This document shows positions 20,938-33,500 of a DNA stretch of 64,000 nucleotides, one piece after another. Position 1 is the stretch's first letter. Every line of letters starts with the position of its first letter. Origin of the DNA: Diadophis punctatus similis (lineage: Eukaryota > Chordata > Lepidosauria > Squamata > Dipsadidae); the NCBI GenBank assembly GCA_023053685.1, contig JALIGW010000001.1, positions 159,750,547 to 159,814,546 of the forward strand, in the 5' to 3' direction. A program made the position numbers and the translations under genes. Under the pieces are notes generated by a model. It had not been told where the DNA came from, did not search any database, and saw nothing but the letters and a program-made list of their open reading frames with translations.

Positions 20938-21040
20938 ACCAACCAACCAACCAACCAACCAACCAACCAACCAACCAACCAACCAACCAACCAACCAACC
21001 AACCAACCAACCAACCAACCAACCAACCAACCAACCAACC
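20938..21040 (+). repeat. (AACC)n microsatellite
   Basis: About 26 perfect copies of AACC, apparently grown from the tail of the LINE fragment to its left. Confidence 0.97.
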
Positions 21041-22362
21041 GGTCTAGATTCTCCAATTATCTTCTTCTTTGTAGTCACAGTCTGCCCTGAACTGTAAATG
21101 CAACTGAAGCGAAGACCATCGATATACTAGGCCAGATACAGGTTACAGACCAAAAGCTACTTTCTATCTACTTTCCAAAATATGACCACTCAATCTGTCC
21201 CATTGTCCCAAGTATTGGAACCATCACAGCTGGAATATCAACTTTTATGGATTTGGTGCTCAGACTTTATGCCACATGTACTTGTAATGTATCACACATG
21301 CAATCTGCATCTGCAGAGTCTTCCCCTCTGTTCCTACTCCCACTTCATCCCAATTTATATCCTACATCAGTTTAGCTGCATGATACATCAGGTACACACC
21401 ATGCTACTTTTCAAGCTTCTGAGTTTTGACTATTGTAGAGTAACATGGGTATCCTATAGCAATGTCAATCATTGAATGCAGTGATCATACAATTGATTTA
21501 ATTTTATGCAAATAAATGCAGTTCATGTAAATAATGTTTTTATTTACCATGTCTCCATCCAGACTATCTACCAAGATTTTGATAGGGAGGCTCATTCCTT
21601 CCAGATATGAGCTGGGGTTTCAGCTCCCATTATAATACACATTCTACACATTACCTCCTCTTATATGGCAACCCTACAATTAAGTTAGATGTAGGGGACT
21701 AGTAGTTTTCTCCATGCTACTTCCAGTATCCTTTATCAGACATGGAGGTAGTCATTGAGAAGAATTACAATTTAGCAACATCTGAAAGACTGCAGAATCT
21801 TTACCCTGTTTTGCATCACTGGAGCAAGTATGTGGGTATGTAGGTATAAGATCTACACTTATTCCAGAGGCTCTGGGGGGGGGTATACAAAATCTTTTTA
21901 CTCTACTCAGATTTACTGTTGTGAGATGGACATCCATATAAATTATTTACACAATTTTTAAAAAATCAAACAGAATATAAAATGTAACAAAAACTAGGAG
22001 GAGCAGACAATAGTGGCATGAAACTTTCCTAATTGCTTTTAGTTGAGTCTAGGGGTTCCTCTCAAAACTGAGCACACTTTGTTACTACAAGTTACTTACT
22101 TGTTACTTACATCCTTGTAAGGCCATTGTTTTGTGGATTAGTATTTTAGTGTTTAATCAAAATTAATGAAATGAGAGAAGCTGAAAGTGAAGTTTCCTAT
22201 TTTCTCACAATAAAGGCTCACAAAAATTTGGCAATATTATACTGTGTGATGTTTAAGAACTGCAGTGGGTGGGCACAAAGTCTTTTCTTCTGATCCATCA
22301 AGCAGAAACACATGGTGGAGAAAAGTCGAGAGAGGGAAAAGTCTTTCTTTTATTCGACATGG
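21041..22362. other. Intergenic, nothing recognised
   Basis: No supported gene or repeat. Confidence 0.4.
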
Positions 22363-22370
22363 CTGTGAGC

Positions 22371-22509
22371 CAGTAGTGGGTTGTAAATCCCATTGCTACC
22401 GGTTCGTTCGTGCGCGCATGCGGTCCTGCGTCCCGGGCAGGTGGGCGGAGCCTCCCGCCACTGCTACTGGTTCGCCGAACCGGGCCGAACTGGGAGCAAC
22501 CCACCGTTG
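22371..22509. mobile_element. Short hAT-type element, family 2 (CGGGCCGAAC ends)
   Basis: CAGTAGTGGGTTG to CAACCCACCGTTG; flanks CTGTGAGC and CTCTGAGC match at 7 of 8 bases. The interior has GCTACCGGTTCG and GAACCGGGCCGAAC, shared with 48956-49145. Confidence 0.75.
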
Positions 22510-22517
22510 CTCTGAGC

Positions 22518-23539
22518 ATTCTAATAATGGAGAAAGGGAAGGAAAATTAAGGAGATAACTTTGGCAATGCAGTGCTGTGTCTGAAAATACAGGGCTTGAA
22601 TCCAATTTGGATTCAGATCCTGTTTCCAAGGTTGGGTTCATGCCAGACTTCTCTTTGAGGTTTTATTTCCCATTCCAAATTAAATAAATATAAAAGTTCA
22701 TATAAAGCTACTCAGGATTAACTATGTCCTGTTACATGTACTCTGAAAGCAAACATTTGAGGAATCAATAGGAAATTATATCCGTTAAGTTTTTATACTG
22801 TTTTTGAAAATTTCAGGGCAATGAACATTACTATACATTGCCAGCAAGGAGGGAAATGTGTGTTTCTTATTTAATATTGTATTAAAGTTTATTACAGAAA
22901 TAAAAACAAAAATTAGAGATGTTAAGGAGGAAAGACATAGAGAAAAAATAGAAAAGAAAAAAATTGTGACTTCAGCAATTCAGTACAAAAACAGTTTAGG
23001 CTCAACTTTTTGCTTTACATTTCTGAGTATTTCAAGCTCTTTCTATTACAAATTCATTCTAGTTTTAAAAATCTAAAATCAAAGTTTTATGTTTTTCAGT
23101 TACAAGCACAAAGTCCAGAAGTGGTTTCCAAGTGGAAACAAAAACTAGATAAATTCTGCTCTTTAATTAAAACAGTCAATTTTGCCGTCTCAGTCAAAAC
23201 CACCACCATCACTATCCATTCTTTCTTCTGAATTAAGATAAAAATCTGACCTCAATATTTCTTGGCTCTGTCACAAGTCAGAGATGATAAAATGTACCCT
23301 CTTTACACTTGGCATTTTCAGCATGCATTTTTGGGGCATTAAATACCTATGATACATGGCTCTTATTTTAAGGATAATTGTAATTAACCCCACCTTAATA
23401 AATCTTTTGCAGGGAAGGAAATGTGTGATTGTCCTAGAAATTGTGACAATTCAGTAAGTACAAATGGTATGATTCTGATGTTCAATCCATGGATAATATA
23501 GAGGTAGTTATAGCCATGTGACCAAATATGTATCTATTT
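22518..23539. other. Intergenic, nothing recognised
   Basis: AT-rich; the short open frames look like chance. Confidence 0.4.
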
Positions 23540-23940
23540 ATTTCTCAAATTTATATAACTGCCCATCTCGCAAAAAGCTATTCTGAGTGGTATACAACAA
23601 TTAATTAAAAGAAAGCATATATTTAAAAAGTCAAGATTAAAATGTAAAAAATGACAAATGCAAGAAAGAGTTGTTCAACATGGAGCTGTCTCAGGGTTTT
23701 AGTCCCCTGGGGCTCCCAGGCCTGATGCCACAGCCAGCAGAGATGGAACTAGCCTCATTTCAGGAGGAAGAACGTTCTGGAGGGCAAGTGGCATGGAAGA
23801 CAAGACCCACCTCCTGGGCCCGCAGCATGCCCTTCCTGCTGGATCTAATGGAACAGGCAGATGTGACTGAGGAGAGGCAGCCCCTCAGAGAAACCAGCCC
23901 CATGCCATAAAGGGCTTTAAAGGTTAAAATATTTGCCCTT
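23540..23940 (-). mobile_element. Decayed CR1-type LINE 3' fragment
   Basis: A reverse-oriented 3' UTR line (ATAACTGCCCATCTCGCAAA) is followed by CCATAAAGGGCTTTAAAGG, as in the younger CR1 at 61570. The 79-codon plus-strand frame here is antisense to it. Confidence 0.6.
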
Positions 23941-24057
23941 TGCCCAAACATTTCTCCTTTATAGTGGAAATGATGCAAATAGGTAAGAGGACAAACCCTG
24001 GCTTATAGGATTTGGGTCACCCACCACTCTAATAAGGTAAGCTGGCATGGCCTAGAA

Positions 24058-24462
24058 CAGTGATGGTGAACCTATGGCACGCGTGCCACAGGTGGCACAC
24101 GGAGCCATATCTGCTGGCACGCGAGCCGTTGCCCTAGCTTAGCTCCAGCGTGCATGTGCGCACCGGCCAGCTGATTTTTTGCTCATGCGGAGGGCCTCCG
24201 GGGGGCCGGGGGAGGCCATTTTCACTCTCCCCAGTCTCTAGGGAAGCCTCTGGAGCCTGGGGAGGGTGAAAAACGGGCCTACTGGGCCCACTGGAAATCA
24301 GGAAATGGGCCATTTCCGGCCTCCAGAGGGCCTCCGGGGGGCGTGGGAAGCCATTTTCGCCCTCCCCAGACATTGAATTATGGGTGTGGGCACTCGCGCG
24401 TATGTGATAGTGCGTGCACACATGCTTTCGGCACCTGAGGGAAAAAAGGTTCGCCATCACTG
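24058..24462. mobile_element. Short hAT-type element, family 3 (CAGTGATGGTGAACC ends)
   Basis: CAGTGATGGTGAACCTATGG to GGTTCGCCATCACTG with 8-bp duplication GCCTAGAA (24050-24057 and 24463-24470). Confidence 0.9.
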
Positions 24463-24628
24463 GCCTAGAACAAGATAGAGATGGGAAGTAGCAACAGGGA
24501 AAAAAGTAATCATTAGCATGTATGTGTGTACTCCAAACAGCTGGGATTTGGAGTTTCCCACGGAGCGCGGGAGACACCCATAGCACAGGGATGTTGGCCA
24601 TACCCCCTCTGGGTGTGGCTTGATGATC

Positions 24629-24800
24629 ATGTGACAATGGGCATGGCTTCATGATCATGTGACTGGGTGGGCGTGGCTTCATGGTCATGTGACTGGGTGG
24701 GCATGGCTTGGTGGTCATGTGACTGGGTGGGTGTAGCTGTGTGATCATGTGACTGGGTGGGTGTGACTGGTTGGTCATGTGACTGGGTGGGCATGGCCAA
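24629..24800 (+). repeat. 30-bp minisatellite
   Basis: About six units starting GTGACTGGGTGGG and ending in TCAT. The same motif appears singly in the dispersed repeats at 33330 and 38395. Confidence 0.85.
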
Positions 24801-24819
24801 CTTGATGTCACTCACGTCA

Positions 24820-24841
24820 AGGGTTAGGGTTAGGTTAGGGT
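24820..24841 (+). repeat. Short telomere-like repeat
   Basis: GGGTTAGGGTTAGGTTAGGG: three TTAGGG-like units only. Confidence 0.7.
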
Positions 24842-24947
24842 GCCTGGCCTCTCCTCGCCTCAAAGGCCTCAACGAGATACAATTTCCCTGTCTATTTATT
24901 TACTACTACTGAACATTCAAAATATACTATTTAATCCTATGTTCTTT

Positions 24948-25196
24948 CTTTCTTCTCTCTCTCTCTCTCCCTTCCTTCCTTCTTTCTTTTTCTTTCTTTC
25001 TTTCTCTTTCTCTTTCTTTCTTGTCTCTCTCTCTCCCTTCCTTGTCCTTGTCCTTGTCCTTGTCCTTGTCCTTGTCCTTGTCCTTGTCCTTTTCCTTTTC
25101 CTTTTCCCCTTCCTTCCTTCCTTCCTTCCTTCCTTCCTTCCTTCCTTCCTTCCTTCCTTCCTTCCTTCCTTCCTTCCTTCCTTCCTTCCTTCCTTC

Positions 25197-25251
<55 letters not shown>

Positions 25252-25512
25252 TCCTTTCTCTCTCTTTTTCTTCCTTCCTTCCTTCCTTCCTTCCTTCCTT
25301 CCTTCCTTCCTTCCTTCCTTCCTTCCTTCCTTCCTTCCTTCCTTCCTTCCTTCCTTCCTTCCTTCTTTCCTTTCCTTTCCTTTCCTTTCCTTTCCTTTCC
25401 TTTCCTTTCCTTTCCTTTCCTCTCTCCTTCTCTCTCTCCCTCCCCCCTCCCTCCCTCCCTCCCTCCCTCCCTCTCTCTCTCTCTGTCTTTCTTGTCTCTT
25501 TCTCTTTCTCTT
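24948..25512 (+). repeat. Composite polypyrimidine satellite, ~565 bp
   Basis: Almost pure C/T on the plus strand, in blocks: (CTTT), (CCTTGT) about 25039-25092, (CCTT) about 25106-25197, (CTTT) to 25252, (CCTT) about 25270-25362, (TTTCC) about 25366-25420, then (CCCT) and (CT). Long open frames through it are artefacts. Confidence 0.97.
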
Positions 25513-25519
25513 TAATACC

Positions 25520-26739
25520 CTATATGAGCCCTAGACTCCATCCACCACAAATGGATGGCTTCAGATTTTAAAACACTTTTTAAAAAATACAATAACCTGG
25601 TCAGTATCTTCATTTTGACAAATTTATCCTTACCAGAAAAATGTAAGCATTTATGAGCTTCAAGTTAATCCTATTTTTTTAAAAAAATAGTTTTAACTTG
25701 TCAGTTAAGAGTGTTCTGTATTATGATAGATTTACTCAACCATATACTGTACTTTTGTTTTGTTTGTATTTAATGTTTTACCTTTCTAATAAGTTTCTTT
25801 TTTTAGATTTAAACATTTGCTTTTTAAAATGTTTTTAACTTTGTGTATTTTATATTTTTTAGTTTTTAAAATTGTCTACATCCCACCCTTCTTATACTAG
25901 TCTAGGACTGTAATAAAAATTTGATTTACTGATCTGTGAGTTGCATGTGCATGAAGGTTAATTATGCAGTTATATATGAATTACCCGGACTCAGTCTTTT
26001 AAGTATAGAGCTTTTATTTTATTTTTTTTAAAAAAGCTAAAATAGTCACTGAATGAAGGACATTGTTTTCAAATAGGCCTGAAAGAGAAGGAAGGTGTGG
26101 GGGGGGGAGAACAGAAAGTATTTCCCACAATCTGCATCATAAGACTTCCAACAGCCTGAATCATAAGACTTTGCTTTGCAGATCAAAAGCTTCACTTATA
26201 TTTAAATACTGAATATAGTCTGCTCCTTATATCTTTGAAGATGTTTCACTTCTCATCCAACCTTCTTCAGTTCTGAAACCGGAAGATCAGGGGCTAAGAC
26301 CTCAGGGCTTCAGTCCAGCTATATGACCACCTAGCACAATAAAAATCACATGAGCAGCTAAGAGCCAAATTGTCTAGCAGGTTGACTGACCAACCGATGG
26401 AATCCTATGGTCCATTAACCATGGGTTGTGGTGAAAGTCCTGCCTTGTTGTTTGTTCAGCAAAATGATAACCTCTCCCTCCCCCTCTCCTTCTAAAAAGC
26501 CTCACTGCTAATTCTTGGCTTATGTAGTAGCCTAAACAGGTTGTTTTATTATGATGGTTATCCAAACTTTTTCCTCAAAAAAAGGAGACAGGAGGAGACT
26601 GCTGTGCTTTTCTTTATCAGTCAATTTTCTTCACTATCATTTCTGTACTGGGATGTTCTCTTCACTTTCACCAAACAGCTATAATGGGTACAATTATGCA
26701 TAATGTAGTATTCAGACATGAATTGAGTAATGCTTGCAT
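25520..26739. other. AT-rich intergenic stretch with one old dispersed repeat
   Basis: No gene. The segment 26230-26570 (GAAGATGTTTCACTTCTCAT, CCATTAACCATGGG) looks like a widespread vertebrate dispersed repeat that I cannot name. Confidence 0.4.
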
Positions 26740-26755
26740 GAAAAATCTAAATCTA

Positions 26756-29015
26756 CTTGCATAATAAAAAATTGCCAGTAAAGGTTGTCGAACGCTTTTT
26801 AGGCGTCGACAAAGATAAGCGCTAATTGTTTATCTATGTGTATATCGTAGTACTCTAGTGTATTGAGTATTATTCTGGTATTGTTCCTTATCTGTCTGTG
26901 GGGTAAAAAACCATTTTGATCTGAGTGGATAATCCGATTTAAAAATTTTTTGAATCGTTCAGCCATTATTGATGCGAGTATCTTGTAATCCGTATTTAGT
27001 AATGAAATCGGTCTATAATTTTTAATGTTTTGTTTGCTCAAATCTTCCTTGGGTATCAGAGTTAAATATGCTTCTTTCCAGGACTCAGGTAGTTCCCCTT
27101 TTTCCATTGTTTCATTAAATAAGTCTAACATTACTAGTTCTAATGAGCTTTGTAGATTTTTGTATATTTCGAAGGGGATACCGTCCGGACCTGGTGATTT
27201 ATTGTTCTTTTGTTTACCGATGGCATTTCTTAATTCTATTAGAGTAATCTTGTCATTTAGCATATTCCTGTCCTCCTCCAGCACGATTGGCAAATTGCTT
27301 TCATTGAGATATTCTTTAATTGCTTCGTCTTTTGGGTCTTCCTGTTTGTAAAGGTCAGTATAAAAGGTTTGAATTATATTTTTTTTCTCAGTGATTCTGG
27401 TATGTACTTCCCCATTTTGGTCCTGAAGAGCGTCAATTGTTCTATCTGCTTTTTCTTTTGCAAGTTTATAAGCGAGCCATCTTCCTGGTTTGTTGGCTGA
27501 TTCGAAATAGTTTTGTTTTGCTAATTTAAGTTTCCTGGCCAATTGCTCTTGCGTTATCAAGTTTATTTTATGCCTGGTTATATTTAGGTCCTCTAATGTT
27601 TTAGAATCTTTGGGGTCTTCTTGCAATGTTTTCTCTAGTTTGTGCAATTTAGTTGTTAATGTATTTAATTTGTTATTTCTCTCTTTATTACGTTTGGCCA
27701 AGTAAGCTATGGACAGCCCCCTTATGTATGCCTTCGTTGTATCCCATAGAGTTCTTAGGGAAGTCTGTTCTTTAGTGTTAATCTGAAAAAAAGATATCTA
27801 ATTCTTTCTGCATCATTTTAATATAATCTTTTTCCTTTGTTATTGTTTGGTTTAAGGTCCATCTTACTCTTATTTTACTATTTGGCTCTTTCCATTTTAT
27901 CCATAAAGGATTGTGGTCGGCCCAGGCATTTGGAAGAATTTCAGACTCAGCCAAATCGTTTAAGAATTCCCCATTTGCCCAGGCCATATCAATCCTCGAC
28001 CATGATTTGTGTGGAAATGAAAAGAAGGTATAGTGCCTGCTGTCTGGATTTTGGTATCGCCAACTGTCTTTTAAATTAAATTCTGTTGCCAATTGATCAA
28101 ATGATGCCGGTAGTACTCTTCTTGCTTTTTTCTTATTGGTACCTTTGTAGTCCTTTTTCCTATCCACGACTGCGTTGAAATCGCCTATTATCAATAATTT
28201 CTCCCACTGTATTTCTAGTAATTTTTTATGTAAGCTGGAGAAAAAGGCTGATTGATTTATATTTGGGGCATATATAACCACTATCGTTACAGATTTGCTT
28301 CCATTTTTTATTTGTATTATCAGTGTTCTACCGTCCTCATCTGAATATAGTAGTTTTGGATTCAACCATGCTTTTGTATATATTGCTATTCCACGCTTCT
28401 TATGTGTAGATAATGCTGTGAATAGTTTCCCTAACTTTGGGAATTCCAAAATCTGATGTTGTTCTTTTTTAATGTGTGTTTCTTGTAGGCAGATAATGTC
28501 TGCATTTTGATTTAGTAATTTGTGGAAAAAAAATTTCCTTTTTGTGGGCGAGTTTAGTCCATTTATGTTCAGGGATAGCAGATTTACTGTCTGTTCAGTT
28601 GGTGGTTTCCCTTGGTTTTGCTCTCTTTGCCTCGGCCTGTGCTCTCATTGTCGCACCATCTCTACCATAATTAACTGCCACCGTCCTCACACTTTCTTCT
28701 TTTTGCAGTAAATTTTCTTCTGAACTTATCTCCTCCAAGCTCTCCCTTTCCCCCTCTGCCTTTGTTTCATGTTCCTCTACTACTTTAATATACTGCTCGT
28801 AAAAGTCTCTGACATCTTCTATTGTTGTGAGTTTATGTTTTTTATCCAGTAGGGTTATTAGCATTCCTTCAGGTAATAGCCACCTGAAGGATATCCTATG
28901 TCTATTCAGTTTGGTGGATAAGAATTGATAGGGCCGCCTTTTTTCCCTTACACGTCTTGGTATTTGTCTAAGTACTAGTATCTCTTTACCGTTATGTGTG
29001 ACTGTATTTTCTTTC
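26756..29015 (-). pseudogene. Inverted L1 half: ORF1 C-terminus, endonuclease, first half of reverse transcriptase
   Basis: On the minus strand: ORF1 C-terminal domain (about 28595-29015; YQFLSTKLNRHRISFRW); then ORF2 from about 28590 with LNINGLNS and LQETHI; endonuclease motifs GDFNAVVD and SRIDMAW, and ADHNPL where SDH is usual; then RT motifs SPGPDGIP, LIPKE, NYRPISLL and LALIFVDA. Lesions seen: a frameshift in a T-run near 27785 and a stop (TAA) right after FVDA at about 26796. The piece breaks off in the FDNLYW region. Confidence 0.9.
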
Positions 29016-31395
29016 GATAAATTATTTGGCGAAAAATTTATAGGGTTGATCAGAGCTATATATAGTACCCAAACAGCAAAAATAATAGTAAATAACGATA
29101 TCACAGAGAAAATAGATATTAAAAAAGGAGTACGTCAAGGATGCCCGTTAGCCCCATTAATTTTCATATTAGCATTAGAAAGCCTACTGAGGAAAGTAAG
29201 AAGCATGCAAGAGATAAAAGGTCTAAAAATCAGGAAGGAGGAATTCAAACTCCAAGCCTTCGCTGACGATATGACATTTATAATTGAAGAACCTCTAGAC
29301 ACCGGCCCAACTCTAATCAAAGAAATTGAAAAATTTGGAAAGGCGGCAGGCCTAAAAATTAATAAGGAAAAAACAAAAATAATAACTAAAAACATGACAC
29401 CAAAACAAAATATCAAATTGGAAAATTTATTAGGCATGAAAATAGTTAAAAGAGTTAAATATCTTGGGATATGGCTCACCGCAAGATGTAGTTCATTAAA
29501 GGAGGATAATTATATAAAACTAATACAGAAAATTAGTAAGGACCTTGACGGATGGTCAAAACTTCAATTATCATTTATGGGTAAAACCCGACAATCAAAA
29601 TGAACATCTTACCCAAGATCTTATTCCTATTCCAGGTAATTCCAATAAAGTTGAACAAAACAATTTTTTCAAATTTAAATAAAATGATTCATAAATTCAT
29701 ATGGGCCAAAAGAAAAGCGAGGATCAAACTGAAACTTCTTCAAGACCATAGGAGGAGAGGAGGATTTGGTCTCCCTAACTGGGAGCTATACCACCAATCT
29801 GCTACACTCAATTGGATGAGGGAATGGATTACACTCAAAAACAGAAGGATATTAACTCTAGAGGGTTTCGATTTGCAGATAGGTTGGCACGCCTTCTTAT
29901 GGGGGGACACCTATAAAACACATACATATTTCCGCCGACATTATATAAGAAAGAACCTATTAGACACATGGTTAACAATAAGGAAGGACCATTATAGAAG
30001 TGTTCCAAAATGGATATCACCAACTGAAGCAATTATATACCCGAACCTTTTAGACGTAAATAAGATTATAACATATCAACAACTCCTAGATGAACACAAT
30101 GAGATGTTCTCAAAACAAGAACTTAAAGAAAAAGGAATAGACCTTGATTGGTGGCACTATTTACAGGTCAAATCAAAATACAATAAAGACAAAATAAAAT
30201 ACGGATTTCAAAAAAAATGTGACTTAGATAGAATATTAATGGGCAAGGACCAAAAAATGATTTCCAAACTATATAATTTCCTACTTCAATATAATTTATT
30301 CAAAGAGGTGGTAAAAGGCTCAATGATCGCGTGGGCACAAAACTTTGGTTATTCAATTAATTTAAACGAATGGGAAAAAATTTGGTCTATAAATTATAAA
30401 CTAACACTGGCGATACCATACAAAGAAAACATATACAAAATGTTTTACCGGTGGCACCTTCCCCCAGCACGATTGGCAAAAATGTTCCCGAAACTTTCCC
30501 CAAAGTGCTGGAAGTGTAAAGAAGGTATAGGAACATACTACCATCTATGGTGGACCTGCCCCAAAGCGAAAAACTTTTGGATTAAGATCAAAAACTGCCT
30601 TGAACAAATAATCTCAAAAACAATCCCCCTAAAGCCGGAGCTTTTCCTATTAGGTATCTTCAGGGAAAAAATGACGAATGAAGACAGATATATAATTCTA
30701 CACATTACAACAGCCGCAAGAATTATATATGCGCAGACTTGGAAAACCGAAAAAATCCCAACTACGTTAAATCTCATTAATAAAGTATTTGAATGTGCAG
30801 AACTTAGTAGGATGTCACTGGAAATGCAAGACAAAGATGACTCTGAATTCTATAAAACTTGGGACAGGTGGTATAACTGGCTTAACCAAAATAAATATCA
30901 AAAATTGCTATAATTATGTGTCATGATCCTAGACACATTATGAGTCATGATCTTAGACAGTATAAATAATAACAAATGTCTACTTTTTCGCAAAGACCGG
31001 AACAAAATATCGGAATGTATACAATTCTACAAGATTATAAAATATTAATCAAGCTGAACAAAAGAACCATTGTTGAAAAAGGGAAAATTGTTTTATTGTA
31101 ATGATAATAGACTGAACATAATATAACAAGAGAAAAGAATAAGGAAAATATTGGAAGATATAAGAAAGATAATGATGTAAATAATAACTATAAAGATTAA
31201 ACATGTTTTTGTATCACTAGGCTGTAAAAGGATAGCGTCGACGAGATGGTTGACATGTATGTTCAATGTTTAATGTTTTCTATACTCAAAGATATTTCTT
31301 ACTTATTCTTACATATGTTTATACATGTTTTTATGTTTGTTTGGATGTTTGTTTGTCTTTTTTACATAATTAATAAAGATTATTTAAAAAAAAAA
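29016..31395 (+). pseudogene. Sense L1 half: second half of reverse transcriptase, C-terminal domain, 3' UTR
   Basis: It continues the RT where the inverted half stops: FIGLIRAIYSTQ, KKGVRQGCPLAP, the catalytic AFADDMTF, and GLKINKEKTK. A frameshift near 29592 leads to the C-terminal part 29600-30913, with a zinc-knuckle-like CWKCKEGIGTYYHLWWTCP. The 3' UTR and poly(A) run to 31395. Only a few lesions, so the insertion is fairly young. Confidence 0.9.
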
Positions 31396-31411
31396 GAAAA
31401 ATCTAAATCTA

Positions 31412-32896
31412 GAAGCAACTTGCACCATTTCCCTAAATCTTTTGAATCATTTACCCTTAGCGTAATTCCCTTTTATTTCCTATCTTGCTGTCGTGACATG
31501 ACTCAGACTCACAAGAGACAATGAGGAGACAAGTCCTCTAGTGGTTGCTGAAGAGACCATGGCCTGAGGAGTTACACACAGATGAGGTTGGGCTGTCTGG
31601 TAAGCAGCAGGCACAGCTGCCACGAGTTCCTGAAGATGAGGAGTCTGAGCTCATCTTCAGGACTCACCCTATGAAGAGCAGGGCAGAAGAGAGCCACTCT
31701 GCAGGGCTCCTCTTCTATTTAAGAAAGAATTATTAATTGACTACCAAGAAACAGCAAGCTCATCCAACCCTCTCAGTGAATGACTGGCTTTGTTCATCCA
31801 TTCAGTGCACCTTCCTTCCTGGTTGGAAACCTCATGACTTTTACCATAGATCTGCCAGCTGATGACCCTTTTGTAATGTTCGGACTTTTGGAATTCCACT
31901 GTTGTGTCTGCTGTTCTAAATTGGAATTCTTATTACAAGCCTGCTGAACTTTAGGGGACTTGTTTCTCTACTGTGTGTGTGTGTATGTGGTGGTGGTGGG
32001 GGTTTGCGCTCGTGCATGCACGCGCATTTGTGCTCATGTTTCCTTTGCTGTTTGCTTCTTTACTTCAAAATATTATCAGTTAATTTTGCAACCACCTCTC
32101 AGTGTATCTCTGTGTGCTTGGCCTGGGACTGGACATTTGCTATAATTATAATAGCAGTCATAGTTCACCTCTCTCTTCCAGTTTTTCTTCCTTAGTTTTC
32201 TTTACTTAAAATCATGAATGATTAGAGTTCTGAAATCTAATTAGTGGAAAAGTACTCCTGGACCTCAGGATCTTTGTCATTTAACAGAACACTCCCACTC
32301 AGAATGGTTAATCATTGCATTGGTTATGATTATAATCCTACTTAAGAATCAGAAAAAAAAGTGTGGACAAGGATTATACACAAGCACACACCTACACAAT
32401 ACCTCCCAGAGGCTACTACTTTAATTAGAATCATCAGGAGCTTAATCATGAACATGATATATTAAGAGAGAAGCCAAGGTTGAGCTAAGATCACTGCTCT
32501 GTTGTTGCATAGTAACTCCATTACTGACTAACTAAACATGTTTAATAACACGTGACAAATTCCTTCCTCTCAGCCATTGCTGTAAAAAGATTTTATCTAG
32601 GAAAAGATTGTAAAATGTGTAACTTGCATATTTAGAAGCTGGAGATGCAAAGCAAGAAAGATAGAAGTCATATTTGAAAAGCAGCTGATTTTATCTGTGG
32701 GTGATTGTATAAGTGGTTGTTTTTTGAAGTAATACACTAATTATAAAACTAGAACAGGTTAGCGATACCTATTGTTTGCTTATAAGTAATAACACCTCCT
32801 TCTTTTAACCCAGCTGTCTGTGAATAATTCCTCTAGCGGAACTCTGTAGCAATAGCACTTAGACTTACAAACAGCTTCATGGTGTTTTACAGCTCT
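31412..32896. other. Intergenic, nothing firmly recognised
   Basis: No gene supported. 31495-31960 reads like a dispersed repeat, but no ends were found. Confidence 0.35.
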
Positions 32897-32904
32897 CTCT
32901 AAGT

Positions 32905-33149
32905 CAGTGGTTCTCAACCTTTCTAATGCCACGCCCTGCGCCCCGCCCCCGTGACCCCGCCATCCCCGCCCCACCGCCGTGATCGCCGCCGCTTGGGTTC
33001 TTTTACCCTCTGTGCATGCACAAAGCATTCTGCGCATGCACTGAGGGTAAAAGAACCCAAATGGCGGCATCCAGGCAAAGTCTCCTGACCCCTGTGAAAG
33101 GGTCGTTCGACCCCCAAAGGGATCGCGACCCCCAGGTTGAGAACCGCTG
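32905..33149. mobile_element. Short hAT-type element, family 4 (CAGTGGTTCTCAACC ends), full copy
   Basis: CAGTGGTTCTCAACCT to AGGTTGAGAACCGCTG with 8-bp duplication CTCTAAGT (32897-32904, 33150-33157). An inner palindrome surrounds CTCTGTGCATGCACAAAG. Same family as 1-435. Confidence 0.92.
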
Positions 33150-33289
33150 CTCTAAGTGGTTTACAGAGTTAGCATATTGCCCCACAATCTGGGTCCTCAT
33201 TTTACCGACCTCGAAAGGATGAAAGGATGAGTCAGTCTTGAGCCACTCAGAACTGAACTCCTGGAGTGAACAGTGAGTTAGCTTGCAGT

Positions 33290-33500
33290 CAGGGGTGGGT
33301 TCTAAAATTTTTACTACTGGTTCTGTGGGTGTGGCTTACTTGGTAGGCGTGGCTTAGTGGGCATGGCTTCATGGGGGTCATGTGACTGAGTGGGCATGGC
33401 CAACTCGACATCACTCACGGCAAGGTGGGGTGACACCTTGCACATCGAGTTGGCCACGTCCACTCAGTCACATGACCGATGCTGCAGAGACAAGGCGATT
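33290..33500. mobile_element. Partial family 1 hAT-type element
   Basis: It starts CAGGGGTGGGTTCTAAAA, then carries GTGGGTGTGGCTT repeats like the minisatellite at 24629. A short inverted repeat (CATCACTCACGGCAAGG / GCCACG..CAGTCACATG) closes it. The right end is not defined. Confidence 0.5.

Larger units (their letters stand above)
26740..31411. mobile_element. L1 insertion with 5' inversion (twin priming) and 16-bp target duplication
   Basis: The target duplication GAAAAATCTAAATCTA is at 26740-26755 and 31396-31411. Between them the 5' half of the L1 is inverted (26756 to about 29015) and the 3' half is in sense orientation (about 29016-31395), ending AATAAAGATTATTTAAAAAAAAAA. Together they cover the ORF1 C-terminus, endonuclease, reverse transcriptase and C-terminal domain once each, which is the arrangement twin priming produces. 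Confidence 0.92.

Noticed and set aside
24820..24841. Interstitial telomere sequence
   Set aside because: Only three TTAGGG-like units, too short to indicate a chromosome fusion or telomere.
25021..25571. Open frames of 164-243 codons rich in Ser, Leu, Phe and Pro
   Set aside because: They are translations of a C/T-only microsatellite, open in several frames at once.
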